Assembly: GCA_005883955.1 (NCBI GenBank)
Contig: VAXH01000073.1
Span: 1-36,688, forward strand
Direction: 5' to 3'
DNA: 36,688 nucleotides
Source: Actinomycetota bacterium
GTDB lineage: Bacteria > Actinomycetota > Thermoleophilia > Gaiellales > Gaiellaceae
Shown here: positions 1-7,790 of the stretch, in pieces
How the letters are laid out: each line of letters starts with the position of its first letter
How positions within the stretch are numbered: position 1 is the stretch's first letter
Notes under the pieces: model-generated
What the model was told of the DNA's origin: nothing
What the model saw: the letters and a program-made list of their open reading frames with translations, nothing else
Database searches by the model: none
Made by a program: the position numbers and the translations under genes

Positions 1-8
1 TTGCGGCC

Positions 9-326
9 GTGATCTTCGTGCTCAACCTCGAGGGGACGCTGGTCTCGCTTTCGCTGATCCTGCAGATCGTCTTCTTCCTCGCGATCGCGGTCGTGCTCTA
101 CATGTTCTGGCGCGACCGGATGCGGCACGAGATCGAGACGTGGTCCGAGCGCTCGAACCGGGTGTTCTACGGCAGCGGCCTGCTGATCATCGTCGACTTC
201 GCCGCCTACTTCTGGCCCGGACGGAAGACGGTCGGGCTCGACGCATTCGCGTTCATCGTCGTCCTGATCCTGGCCGCTTACGCGATGTATCGCGTCTGGC
301 GCGCCGAGCGCACCTACGGGTATTAG
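9..326 (+). CDS. Small three-helix membrane protein, unknown function
   Basis: A 105-residue protein with three hydrophobic stretches (about residues 10-34, 52-69 and 77-97), separated by a charged loop (RDRMRHEIETWSERSNR) and ending in a short basic tail. The frame is open to the left edge, so the GTG at 9 may not be the true start and the gene could be 5'-truncated. I recognise no family. It is followed at once by the promoter of the small acidic ORF. Codon use is like the rest of the window, so I take it as real, but no function can be given. Confidence 0.6.
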   Translation: MIFVLNLEGTLVSLSLILQIVFFLAIAVVLYMFWRDRMRHEIETWSERSNRVFYGSGLLIIVDFAAYFWPGRKTVGLDAFAFIVVLILAAYAMYRVWRAERTYGY

Positions 327-338
327 TCGCCCGACCAC

Positions 339-344
339 TAGAAT
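339..344 (+). promoter_or_regulatory. Probable -10 box TAGAAT of a leaderless gene
   Basis: TAGAAT ends six bases before the ATG at 351. This is the spacing seen before many genes in this window, where transcription would begin at or next to the start codon. No clear -35 hexamer is visible. Confidence 0.55.
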
Positions 345-350
345 CTCGGC

Positions 351-563
351 ATGTGGATCTGGACTCGGATCCGGAACATCGGCGGGAATCCCGACGAGGA
401 GGCTGACCTCCGCGAGGAGTACGGCGGCGAAGACCCGGGCAGGGCCGACGAGGACTATCTCGGCGGGGCCGGGTTCGGAGCAGGCCTAGCTGCCGGCGAC
501 GCGGCCGAGGCGGCCGCGGACGACCTCGACGAGACTAAGCCTCCGCCAGACCCCGCGCCCTAG
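351..563 (+). CDS. Small acidic hypothetical protein
   Basis: A 70-residue, very acidic protein starting MWIWTRIRNIGGNPDEEAD and ending in a Pro-rich tail (TKPPPDPAP). No domain is recognised and no membrane segment is visible. The start is supported by a TAGAAT box ending six bases upstream and by the absence of a Shine-Dalgarno sequence, which fits leaderless translation. Its last 29 bases overlap the 3' end of the convergent hemQ-like gene. The promoter match is the best reason to believe it is expressed; the amino-acid composition alone could come from a chance GC-rich ORF. Confidence 0.5.
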   Translation: MWIWTRIRNIGGNPDEEADLREEYGGEDPGRADEDYLGGAGFGAGLAAGDAAEAAADDLDETKPPPDPAP

Positions 564-1239
564 CTTCGGCGCCGTCAAGCGCGGCCAGCGCTTCGCGAAT
601 CGGGACGTGCTTCCCCACGAAGATGGGGGTGTCGCGCTCGGTGTAGCGCGAGGCCTCCGAGTCGCGGAGCCGCAGCATCAGGTGCATGAAGTCGGACGGC
701 TCCTCGCACTCGAACGCGGTCATGAACTCCTGGTCGTCGATCCCGAATGAGTAGGTCGTGTGGTTGTGGATCGTCGGGAACTCCTCGCGGCCGATCCGGA
801 TGTGCTCGTCCATCGCGCGGCGGCGATCCTCCTCCGAGAGTGCGTACCACGGCCGCACCTTCACGAAGGGGTAGACGACGAGGTAGGGCGAGCCCTTGGG
901 AACGATCTTTCGCGCCTTGCGGGCCGAGGTGTACTCAGAAGCCTTCGTGGTTGCCAGATAGGAATACGGCGTCTCGAGCCAGGCCGCGAGCGGCGTGCCG
1001 TTCAATGCCGCGCCGAGCTCGCCGAGATCCTTGTATCGCTCGGTGATCTTCCAGAGGAAGAAGTCGCAGTCGGGGCGGACGCCGGCGACGGAGTAGGCGC
1101 GCAGCGCGTCCATGCGGCCGGCCCAGTCCTCGACCACTTCGGCAAAGGCGTCCTTGCCGGCCGCCCGCTCGTCGATCGGCAGCCGCCGCCAGGCCGGATC
1201 GACCTTGTACAAGCTGTACGCGACGTACTGGCCGCTCAT
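535..1239 (-). CDS. hemQ: Chlorite-dismutase-family heme protein, probable coproheme decarboxylase HemQ
   Basis: A 234-residue protein of the chlorite dismutase family. In actinobacteria this family usually acts as HemQ/ChdC, which converts coproheme to heme b in the last step of the coproporphyrin-dependent pathway. The pattern YPFVKVRPWYALSEEDRR (residues 123-140) resembles the actinobacterial HemQ segment that carries the catalytic tyrosine; Y132 is the candidate here. His158 and His160, just before the TTYSFGIDDQEF segment, are candidates for the proximal heme ligand. The C-terminal RYTERDTPIFVG block is also typical. The ATG at 1239 is preceded by a TAGCAT box. No other heme biosynthesis gene is in the window. 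True chlorite dismutase activity is less likely but cannot be excluded by eye. Confidence 0.8.
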   Translation of the reverse strand: MSGQYVAYSLYKVDPAWRRLPIDERAAGKDAFAEVVEDWAGRMDALRAYSVAGVRPDCDFFLWKITERYKDLGELGAALNGTPLAAWLETPYSYLATTKASEYTSARKARKIVPKGSPYLVVYPFVKVRPWYALSEEDRRRAMDEHIRIGREEFPTIHNHTTYSFGIDDQEFMTAFECEEPSDFMHLMLRLRDSEASRYTERDTPIFVGKHVPIREALAALDGAEARARGLAEA

Positions 1240-1246
1240 CAGCGAA

Positions 1247-1252
1247 ATGCTA
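1247..1252 (-). promoter_or_regulatory. Probable -10 box TAGCAT before the hemQ-like gene
   Basis: On the minus strand TAGCAT lies seven bases before the ATG at 1239, with no Shine-Dalgarno sequence between. It fits the TANNNT leaderless pattern seen elsewhere in this window. Confidence 0.5.
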
Positions 1253-1324
1253 GCCGCGGATCTGGCGATTGCGGTTGCCGTGGTACCGGTTTGGCGGCCG
1301 CGGCGCGCAGGTCGGCTTGGCCTC

Positions 1325-2545
1325 TTAGCTCCGGCGCGGCGAGCGACGCCCCCGGGGGTTGGGTTTGGATTTGCTCTTTGCTTTGGGCTTCGCCTTGGGG
1401 CAGGTCAGCGTCCCGGTCTGCGCGGCGTGGGCGACGGTCTTGACCGAGGCGAGATCCGACTTCGGCGTGTCGTCGGCGTAGAAGAGGCCGGATTGCCAGC
1501 GGTCGAGATCGGGCTCGTCGCTCACGTGGAAGAAGAGCAGCCCGGCGACGGTCGGTTGGCAGTAGGCGAGCTGGATCGCCTGCCTGTAGTAGGAGCCTTG
1601 CATCGTCTCCGAGACGGCGTCGGCCGCGCTCGGGATGCCGAGGTCCGTGTACTCGCTGAGCTTGTCGGCGGGGATGCGCGTCTGGACGCCGTACTCGCCG
1701 TAGAGGATCGGTAGTGAGGCACCGCGTTGAGCGGTACCTCGGAAGGCGTCGCGCAAGAGCTTGACGAGCTTGGGATAGTCGGCGATCGAAATGCTCGTCG
1801 ACTTCGGGTGCAGCGCTGTCGGCGGCGTCTTCGAGCTCTCGCCGTAGGGATGGATCACGAGCGTGTCCATGATCGGCAGCGTCCGTCGGCTCTTGCGATA
1901 CGCGGCGCCGAGGTCGCGCAGGAACCTGGTCGGCGAATGGGTCTGCCGCGCGGAGTTGGCCCGGTCGGCGCCACGTGGCGAGACCGCTCCGCCGATCACG
2001 TTGATCGTCTGCGAGACTGCCTTCAGCGAGTCGTACGTCCTGGCCAGAAGCGCCTCGTAGGCCGAGGCGGCAAGGTCGCGGCCTCGGCCGTCGAACTGCG
2101 GCATCCAGAACCTGTTTAGGTTCGGTTCGTTGCCGACGATGAAGTCGCGCACGTAAGGCACAGACTGTGCGAGCGATGCCGTGTACTGGGCGAACTGACG
2201 CCGGTCGAACAGGCTCAGCGGGGTCTGGCTGCCGCCGCCCGTGTTGACGGCGACGACGAGGCGAATGGCGTCGAGCTGAGCCGCGAGGGCGCTCGCCTGA
2301 AACGCTGCGAGCTCATCCGCGGTCGGTGCGGTCTTCCCTTTCGTCCAGTCCGCTCGAATCTCGATCTCGGTGAGTCCGGCGAGGACGGCGAGATCCATCC
2401 GGGACTTTGCGGCGACGGAGTCCGGGATGAGGCTCGCCGATTCCGACGCACCGACGACGAGCGTTCGTGATGCAGCCTGCGAAGGAGCTGCTGCCGCAAG
2501 CGCGAGTAGGGTGGCGAGGAAGACGAGCTTGCGGATGGGCGGCAT
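1325..2545 (-). CDS. Secreted TIM-barrel glycosidase-like protein (paralog 1)
   Basis: A 406-residue secreted protein with a signal peptide (residues 1-25, ending SQA). The mature part resembles clan GH-A glycoside hydrolases (TIM barrels). DFIVGNEPNLNRFW around E140 looks like the acid/base site (the Asn-Glu pair of the clan), and LYGEYGVQT around E284 looks like the nucleophile strand. IHPYGES (231-237) and an FFHVSDEPD segment near the C-terminus fit further active-site strands. The protein ends in a Lys/Arg/Ser/Pro-rich tail (KAKPKAKSKSKPNPRGRR), possibly for wall or polyanion contact. It is about as long as its neighbour at 2595-3929 and shares its motifs, so the two are tandem duplicates on one strand 49 bases apart. 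Substrate is unknown; exact GH family is not assigned. Confidence 0.75.
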   Translation of the reverse strand: MPPIRKLVFLATLLALAAAAPSQAASRTLVVGASESASLIPDSVAAKSRMDLAVLAGLTEIEIRADWTKGKTAPTADELAAFQASALAAQLDAIRLVVAVNTGGGSQTPLSLFDRRQFAQYTASLAQSVPYVRDFIVGNEPNLNRFWMPQFDGRGRDLAASAYEALLARTYDSLKAVSQTINVIGGAVSPRGADRANSARQTHSPTRFLRDLGAAYRKSRRTLPIMDTLVIHPYGESSKTPPTALHPKSTSISIADYPKLVKLLRDAFRGTAQRGASLPILYGEYGVQTRIPADKLSEYTDLGIPSAADAVSETMQGSYYRQAIQLAYCQPTVAGLLFFHVSDEPDLDRWQSGLFYADDTPKSDLASVKTVAHAAQTGTLTCPKAKPKAKSKSKPNPRGRRSPRRS

Positions 2546-2594
2546 CCTGCATTGGGCATCGGCCGCCGCGCCCGGCGCCTTGACCCTTTCCGGG

Positions 2595-3929
2595 CTACCT
2601 TTTCCGGACGAAGCTGGTGCCCGAGCAGTGCGTGAGCCTCGACGCTCGGGCCTCCGCCGCGGCCTTGCGGAAGGCCGGCAGGCTCGGCTTCGGCTTCTGG
2701 TCGGCGTAGTACAGGCCTGACTGCCAGCCTGCGAGATCGGGCTCGTCGAAGGTGTGGAAGACGAACAGCCCTTTGACCGTCGGCTGGCAGGCCGCCAGCT
2801 CGAGCGCCTCCCGGTAGTAGCGCGCCTGGGTCTGCGGGTCGACCGCGTCCGTGGCCGAGGGCGAAGTGAGATCGGTATAGGCGTGCCGGTCCGCCGCCGG
2901 GACGCGGGTCTGCACGCCGAACTCCGTGTAGTAAATGGGCAGGCTGCGGCCGCGCTGCGGGGTCCCGGCGAAGGCCCGGTCCAGCAGGACGACCAGCTTC
3001 GGGTAGTCGGCGATCGTGATCGTCGTCGAGCTTGTGTGCGTGTCGGTCGGCGGCAGCTTGGACGTCCGCATGTACGGGTGGATGGCGAAGGCGTCCATGA
3101 TCGGCTTCGAACGGTGGCTTGCTCGATAGGCCGCGCCGAGATCCTCGATGAACCTCGTCGGCGAGTGCGTGTCGCGCTTCGTTCCCGGCCGGTCCGAGCC
3201 GCGCGGGGCGAGCGCGCCGCCGATGACCTGGATGTGCGGCGAGACCGCCTTCAGCGCGTCATAGGTTCGCGCGAGCATGTCGAGGTAGGCCGAGGCCGCC
3301 ACGTCGCGACCGTCCGGGCCGTACTGGGGCATCCAGAAGGTGTTCAGGTTCGGCTCGTTACCGACGATGAAGTCGCGGATCTGCGGGAAGTCCCTCGCGA
3401 GCGCCGCCGCATAGGCGGCGAATTGGCGGCGGGCGGGCACGGTGCGCGGCGTTGCTCCGCTGAGCCCGTGCCAGATAAAGACGAAGACCTGCATCCCATC
3501 GGCGTCCGCGGCCTTGACGACGTTGCCGAGCGTGACCCGCTCCTGGGCGGAAGGCGCCTTTGCGCCTTGCTTCCACATGCTCGAGACCATGACCGCGTCG
3601 AAGCCCGCGTCCTGGGAGACCTTCATCAAGCCGGCCGCCTGCGCCGGGTCGGCCTGTTTGACGGAGTCGTCGACCGTGGCGACGAGGAGGCGATGGCCGA
3701 GCCGGATGTGCCCCGGCTTCGGGAGTTGGAGCGGGGTCGTGCTGGTCGTGCCGGCGGTAGTCATCCCGGCCGAGGTGGTGCCGGCGCCCGTCGTGGCGGT
3801 GGCCGTGGCCGGCCCCGTCGAGGCGTTCGTGATCGTCGTTCCGTCGCCGCCGCCAAGCGTGAAGCCGATCGCGATCCCCGCGACGGCTGCGGCGCCGAGC
3901 AGGGCCAGCGCAGGGCCCTTCCATCTCAC
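2595..3929 (-). CDS. Membrane-anchored TIM-barrel glycosidase-like protein (paralog 2)
   Basis: A 444-residue paralog of the adjacent gene. The N-terminus has one hydrophobic anchor or uncleaved signal (residues 6-25), then a Thr/Ser/Ala-rich linker (about 30-68), then the catalytic-like barrel. DFIVGNEPNLNTFW puts the likely acid/base at E192, and YYTEFGVQT puts the likely nucleophile at E336. IGGALAPRGSDRP, THSPTRF and IADYPKL are shared with paralog 1. It would face outside the membrane. The GTG at 3929 has no strong ribosome site. It is divergent from uvrC, with 36 bases between the two starts. Substrate is not known. Confidence 0.75.
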   Translation of the reverse strand: MRWKGPALALLGAAAVAGIAIGFTLGGGDGTTITNASTGPATATATTGAGTTSAGMTTAGTTSTTPLQLPKPGHIRLGHRLLVATVDDSVKQADPAQAAGLMKVSQDAGFDAVMVSSMWKQGAKAPSAQERVTLGNVVKAADADGMQVFVFIWHGLSGATPRTVPARRQFAAYAAALARDFPQIRDFIVGNEPNLNTFWMPQYGPDGRDVAASAYLDMLARTYDALKAVSPHIQVIGGALAPRGSDRPGTKRDTHSPTRFIEDLGAAYRASHRSKPIMDAFAIHPYMRTSKLPPTDTHTSSTTITIADYPKLVVLLDRAFAGTPQRGRSLPIYYTEFGVQTRVPAADRHAYTDLTSPSATDAVDPQTQARYYREALELAACQPTVKGLFVFHTFDEPDLAGWQSGLYYADQKPKPSLPAFRKAAAEARASRLTHCSGTSFVRKR

Positions 3930-3951
3930 GGGCCGGGACGTTAGCTGCGTC

Positions 3952-3957
3952 TACGCT
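3952..3957 (+). promoter_or_regulatory. Probable -10 box TACGCT of uvrC
   Basis: TACGCT ends eight bases before the GTG at 3966. Its position argues against the TTG at 3957 as the start of uvrC, because that TTG overlaps the box. Confidence 0.45.
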
Positions 3958-3965
3958 TGGAACGA

Positions 3966-5816
3966 GTGGAGAAACGACTCGAAGAGCAGCTCAAACGGCT
4001 GCCGGCGAAGCCCGGTGTCTACATCTTCAGGGACCCCCGCAGCCAGGTCCTGTATGTCGGCAAGGCCAAGTCGCTGCGGCCCCGCGTACGCAGCTACTTC
4101 CAGGCCTCGGCGGACGTCAGGCACGCGATCGCCCAGCTGCCGGCCCGGGTTGCCGACATCGAGGTGATCGTCACCGGCAGCGAGGTCGAGGCGCTGCATC
4201 TGGAGCAGAACCTCGTCAAACGATACCGGCCGCCGTTCAACGTCCGGCTGCGCGACGACAAGTCATTTCCGTACATCGCAGTCACGGTCGAGGACGACTT
4301 CCCGCGGGTCATGTTCACGCGCGAGCGGCATCGCCGCGGCGTCACCTACTTCGGGCCTTACGCGAACGCGAAGAAGGTACGGGAAACGCTCGACGTGCTC
4401 AACCGCGTCTTCCAGTACCGCCCCTGCGAAGGCCCGAAGCCGGGTCGCCACTCCGGGATTCCCTGCCTTGACTACCACATCGAACGGTGCCACGCGCCCT
4501 GCGTCGACTACATCTCGAAGGAGGCCTACGCCGAGATCATCGACGGCGTCATCAACTTCCTCTCCGGCGACACGAGGACGATCGAGCGCGAGCTGGAACA
4601 GAAGATGCACGGCGCCGCTGAAGGCGAGCGCTTCGAGGAGGCCGCCCGCTACCGCAACCGCCTGTTCGCGGTCCGGCGGCTGAATGAGCGGCAGGCCGTC
4701 GAGAAGCGGAGCGTCGGCGACGTCGACGTGCTCGGGCTCGCCGTCGACGGCGACAAGGCGGCGGTGCAGATCTTCCCGCTCCGCGGGGGCAGGATGATCG
4801 ACCGTTACGGCTTTCACCTCGAGAACGTCGAGGGCCAGGAGACCTCGGCGCTGCTCGAGGCGTTCTGCGTCGAGTACTACGGGTCGGCGCCGTCGGTGCC
4901 GCCGCAGATCGTCGTGCCGCGGGATGCGGGCGACGTCTCGGCGCTCGAGGAGTTCCTGAGCGAGCGGCGTGGCTCGCGCGTCGAGGTGCGGGCGTCCGAG
5001 CGCGGGGAGAAGCGCCGACTACAGGAACTGGCTACCCAGAACGCGCGGCTCGCACTGGACTCGGAGAGCTACCAGACCGAGCAGAAGCGGCTGCGGCGGG
5101 TCGAGGCACTCGAGGAGCTCCGCGAGCGGCTGAACCTCGAGAGCCTCCCGCTCCGGATCGAGTGCTTCGACATCTCGAACATCCAGGCCTCGGAGCCGGT
5201 CGGCTCGATGGTCGTGTTCCAGGACGCGACGCCGAAGAAGGCGCACTACCGCAAGTTCGCGGTGCGCGGGCTCGACGGCCAGGACGATTTCGCGGCGATG
5301 GCGCAGGTGATCGAGCGCCGGTTCGCGCGCATGAGCGATCCAGCCGACAAGGATTACGACGAGGGTTTCGCGGCCGTACCCAATCTGGTCGTGATCGACG
5401 GCGGCAAGGGCCAGCTCTCGGCCGCATTGGCGGCGATGCAGCGCTTCGACCTGCCGCGGGTGGCGGTGATCTCGCTGGCCAAGCGCGTCGAAGAGGTGTT
5501 CCTGCCGGGCCAGCCGGACCCGGTTCGGCTGGATCCGCACTCGCCGGGTCTCCAGCTCCTGCAGCGGATTCGCGACGAGGCGCATCGCTTCGCGGTCGGC
5601 TTCCACCGCCAGCGCCGCGACGCCCGGGCGCGCGAGTCGATCTTCGACACGCTCGAGGGAGTCGGCCCGGCGCGCCGGCGCGCGCTGCTGCGCCACTTCG
5701 GCTCGGCCGAACAGGTACTCGCCGCCACACAGGAGGAGCTCGAGGGCGTCCCAGGGGTGCCGGCGAAGACGGCCCGGTCTATCTACGCCCAGCTGCACAA
5801 GGCTGGGCGCGCCTAG
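3966..5816 (+). CDS. uvrC: Excinuclease ABC subunit C, UvrC
   Basis: A 616-residue UvrC, the dual-incision nuclease of nucleotide excision repair that acts with UvrA and UvrB. The N-terminal GIY-YIG nuclease domain is seen in KPGVYIFRD and VLYVGKAKSLRPRVRSYF (about residues 16-46). A UVR motif follows near 205-235 (EGERFEEAARYRNRL). The central RNase H-like nuclease is seen in RIECFDISN and VVIDGGKGQLSAAL. A C-terminal helix-hairpin-helix lies in EGVGPARRRALLRHFGS and EGVPGVPAKTARSIY. Length is normal. I chose GTG at 3966 over TTG at 3957 because of the TACGCT box; either start leaves all domains intact. In many actinobacteria uvrC is followed by rapZ, yvcK and whiA; here only whiA is found, 5 kb on. 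Confidence 0.95.
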   Translation: MEKRLEEQLKRLPAKPGVYIFRDPRSQVLYVGKAKSLRPRVRSYFQASADVRHAIAQLPARVADIEVIVTGSEVEALHLEQNLVKRYRPPFNVRLRDDKSFPYIAVTVEDDFPRVMFTRERHRRGVTYFGPYANAKKVRETLDVLNRVFQYRPCEGPKPGRHSGIPCLDYHIERCHAPCVDYISKEAYAEIIDGVINFLSGDTRTIERELEQKMHGAAEGERFEEAARYRNRLFAVRRLNERQAVEKRSVGDVDVLGLAVDGDKAAVQIFPLRGGRMIDRYGFHLENVEGQETSALLEAFCVEYYGSAPSVPPQIVVPRDAGDVSALEEFLSERRGSRVEVRASERGEKRRLQELATQNARLALDSESYQTEQKRLRRVEALEELRERLNLESLPLRIECFDISNIQASEPVGSMVVFQDATPKKAHYRKFAVRGLDGQDDFAAMAQVIERRFARMSDPADKDYDEGFAAVPNLVVIDGGKGQLSAALAAMQRFDLPRVAVISLAKRVEEVFLPGQPDPVRLDPHSPGLQLLQRIRDEAHRFAVGFHRQRRDARARESIFDTLEGVGPARRRALLRHFGSAEQVLAATQEELEGVPGVPAKTARSIYAQLHKAGRA

Positions 5817-5874
5817 GCAAACCGCTCGCCACGCTGCCCTCGTACTGAGGGGTAACCCAACCGAGGAGGAAACC

Positions 5875-6378
5875 GTGCAAACGAAAGTACGTCCGTTTGC
5901 GGCAGCCGCGGTCCTGGCGGGAATTGCAGCACTGATGTTCGCCGCGATCGCGAGCGGCGACCACGGGCGCGGCCGTGACGAGGGGAACGGCGGCAAGCTC
6001 TTGAGCTCTTCGCTCGCGCCGAGCCAACCGTCCGATCCGGCGTTCCACAGCGTGACGCCCGGCGGCGTCGCCTGGAGTCTTGACAAGGGCTCGGTGAAGA
6101 TCTCCCGGAGCGGCAAGCTCAATCTGCACCTGGATGGGCTCGTGATCACCTCCACCGGCACCGCGCGGCCGGTGACGACGGTCTCGGCGTCGCTGTTCTG
6201 CGGCGCGGACGCGAACGCGGCCCCGGCCGTGACCACCGGCCCGGTCCCGATCTCCGCGGAAGGCGACGCGAGGATTCACGAGCACGTGACGTTGCCGGCG
6301 AGCTGCCTTGCGCCGATCGTGCTCGTACACCCGAACGGCGGCACGACGCGCTACATCTCCGTCACCGGCTGGCGCTGA
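5875..6378 (+). CDS. Secreted hypothetical protein
   Basis: A 167-residue protein with an N-terminal signal peptide (hydrophobic residues 7-27, ending near IASGDHG). The mature part has alternating polar and hydrophobic strands and would be a small beta-rich extracellular domain; two cysteines (in LFCGAD and ASCLAP) could form a disulfide. No family is recognised. The GTG start is well supported by a GGAGGA ribosome site (about 5864-5869), one of the few strong ones in this window. A strong stem-loop (6395-6430) follows the stop, so this looks like a single-gene unit. Function cannot be inferred. Confidence 0.7.
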   Translation: MQTKVRPFAAAAVLAGIAALMFAAIASGDHGRGRDEGNGGKLLSSSLAPSQPSDPAFHSVTPGGVAWSLDKGSVKISRSGKLNLHLDGLVITSTGTARPVTTVSASLFCGADANAAPAVTTGPVPISAEGDARIHEHVTLPASCLAPIVLVHPNGGTTRYISVTGWR

Positions 6379-6394
6379 CCCACCGCTGACGGAC

Positions 6395-6430
6395 GAGTCG
6401 CCCGCACGCATCCCTCCGTGCGGGCGGCTC
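6395..6430 (+). terminator. Strong stem-loop, likely terminator of the secreted-protein gene
   Basis: A 14-base-pair stem (arms 6395-6408 and 6417-6430, one G-U pair) encloses an eight-base loop, 16 bases after the stop at 6378. It is followed only by a short pyrimidine run (TCCTTCC), so it may work as a Rho-assisted or weak intrinsic terminator. Confidence 0.6.
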
Positions 6431-6488
6431 TCCTTCCGCGCGACCGCGACCGCGCGTCGTCTCGGTCGCGGCGGGTACCACTTGCGCC

Positions 6489-7790
6489 GTGGCCCGGGAG
6501 ACGGACAAGCAACCCGAAGGGCTGGCCGGCCCGCGTGCGGTCTGGCGGATCGTCCGCCGGCGCGACTTCGGCCCCTACTTCTTCGGCAACGCACTCTCCG
6601 CGAGCGGGACGTGGTTCCAGAACCTCGCCGCGGCGCTGCTGATCTATCGGTTGACCCACTCGGCGCTGTTGCTCGGCGTCCTCAACTTCTCGCAGTTCAT
6701 CCCGATCTTGGTGCTGACGCCTTGGGCCGGCAGCCTCGCCGACCGGCTCGACCGGCGGAAGCTGCTGTTCGTCTCCCAGAGCCTCGCGGTCCTACTCGCC
6801 GCGGGACTCGCGGCGCTGGCGTGGGGAGGCCTCGCGAGCACCTGGGTCGTGATCGGCGACGCACTCTGTCTTGGCGTGGTCAGCGCTTTCTCGGCGCCGG
6901 CCCAGCAGGCGCTGATCGTCTCGCTCGTGCGGAGAAACGAGGTGCCGACGGCGGTGGCGCTGAACTCGATGACCTTCAACTTGGCGCGCGCGCTCGGGCC
7001 TGCCGGCGCGGCGCTGTCCGTCCACTACCTCGGGATCCCGGCCTCGTTCGCCCTCAACGCGGTCTCGTACGGCATCTTCCTCGCGGCGCTCGTCGTCGTC
7101 CGGCCGCGCAGGCAGGAGCGGGCGAGTCGCGCGGAGGCGCGCGTGCGGGACAGCCTCCGCCTCTTGCGAGAGAAGCCGGAACTGGCGGCGTTCCTGCTGA
7201 TCGTCGCGATCGTCGGCTTCGGCTCGGATCCTGTGAACACGCTCTCGCCGGCCTTCGCGCATGCGTATGGCAGGCCGGACACCTGGGCCGGCTTCATCGT
7301 CGGGGCCTTCGGCGCCGGGGCGGTGACGGCGGCGCTCGTGGTCGCCGGCCGGGTGGCGGGTTCGCGCTGGCGTATGGCAGCGACGCTGTTCCTGCTTGGC
7401 GCGGGCGTCGCCGCATTCTCGGTTTGCCCCTGGCTCCCGCTCGGCTTCGTGCTGCTCTTCATCGGCGGCTTCGGCTACCTGGCCTCGAACACCGCGGCGA
7501 CGACGCGGCTCCAGCTCGGCGTCGCTGAGCAGCAGCGCGGCCGGATCATGGCGCTCTGGAGTCTGGCTTTCCTCGGCCTGCGGCCGTTCGCCAGCTTGCT
7601 CGACGGGGCAATCGCCAAGACCTGGAGCGTTCGCGCCGCCGGTGTAGTGCTCGCGACTCCGGCGCTCGCGGCGGCGCTCGCCGTCATGGCGAGTGCTCTG
7701 CGACAGCGTCGCGATCCGCTTCGACGCGCTGCCGCCAGTGCAGCGTCCGCAGCATCGTCAGGATCGCTCCGAAGCCGAGAAGAGCGTTGA
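6489..7790 (+). CDS. MFS transporter of the MFS_3/EntS type
   Basis: A 433-residue major facilitator with about 12 membrane helices. The N-terminal FGPYFFGNALSASGTWFQNLAAALLIYRLTHSALLLGVL is characteristic of the MFS_3 (EntS-like, transmembrane secretion effector) family of putative exporters. The loop 2-3 signature appears as GSLADRLDRRKLL, and FSAPAQQALIVSLV is also family-typical. Substrate cannot be read from sequence. The C-terminal tail (about residues 400-433) is Arg/Ala/Ser-rich and lies in a 107-base overlap with the convergent flippase-like gene. An earlier natural stop is absent, so both genes appear to use the overlapping DNA. Confidence 0.88.
   Translation: MARETDKQPEGLAGPRAVWRIVRRRDFGPYFFGNALSASGTWFQNLAAALLIYRLTHSALLLGVLNFSQFIPILVLTPWAGSLADRLDRRKLLFVSQSLAVLLAAGLAALAWGGLASTWVVIGDALCLGVVSAFSAPAQQALIVSLVRRNEVPTAVALNSMTFNLARALGPAGAALSVHYLGIPASFALNAVSYGIFLAALVVVRPRRQERASRAEARVRDSLRLLREKPELAAFLLIVAIVGFGSDPVNTLSPAFAHAYGRPDTWAGFIVGAFGAGAVTAALVVAGRVAGSRWRMAATLFLLGAGVAAFSVCPWLPLGFVLLFIGGFGYLASNTAATTRLQLGVAEQQRGRIMALWSLAFLGLRPFASLLDGAIAKTWSVRAAGVVLATPALAAALAVMASALRQRRDPLRRAAASAASAASSGSLRSREER

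Noticed and set aside
5019-6236. 405-codon minus-strand open frame opposite uvrC and the secreted protein
   Set aside because: Covers two supported plus-strand genes and shows no protein motif.
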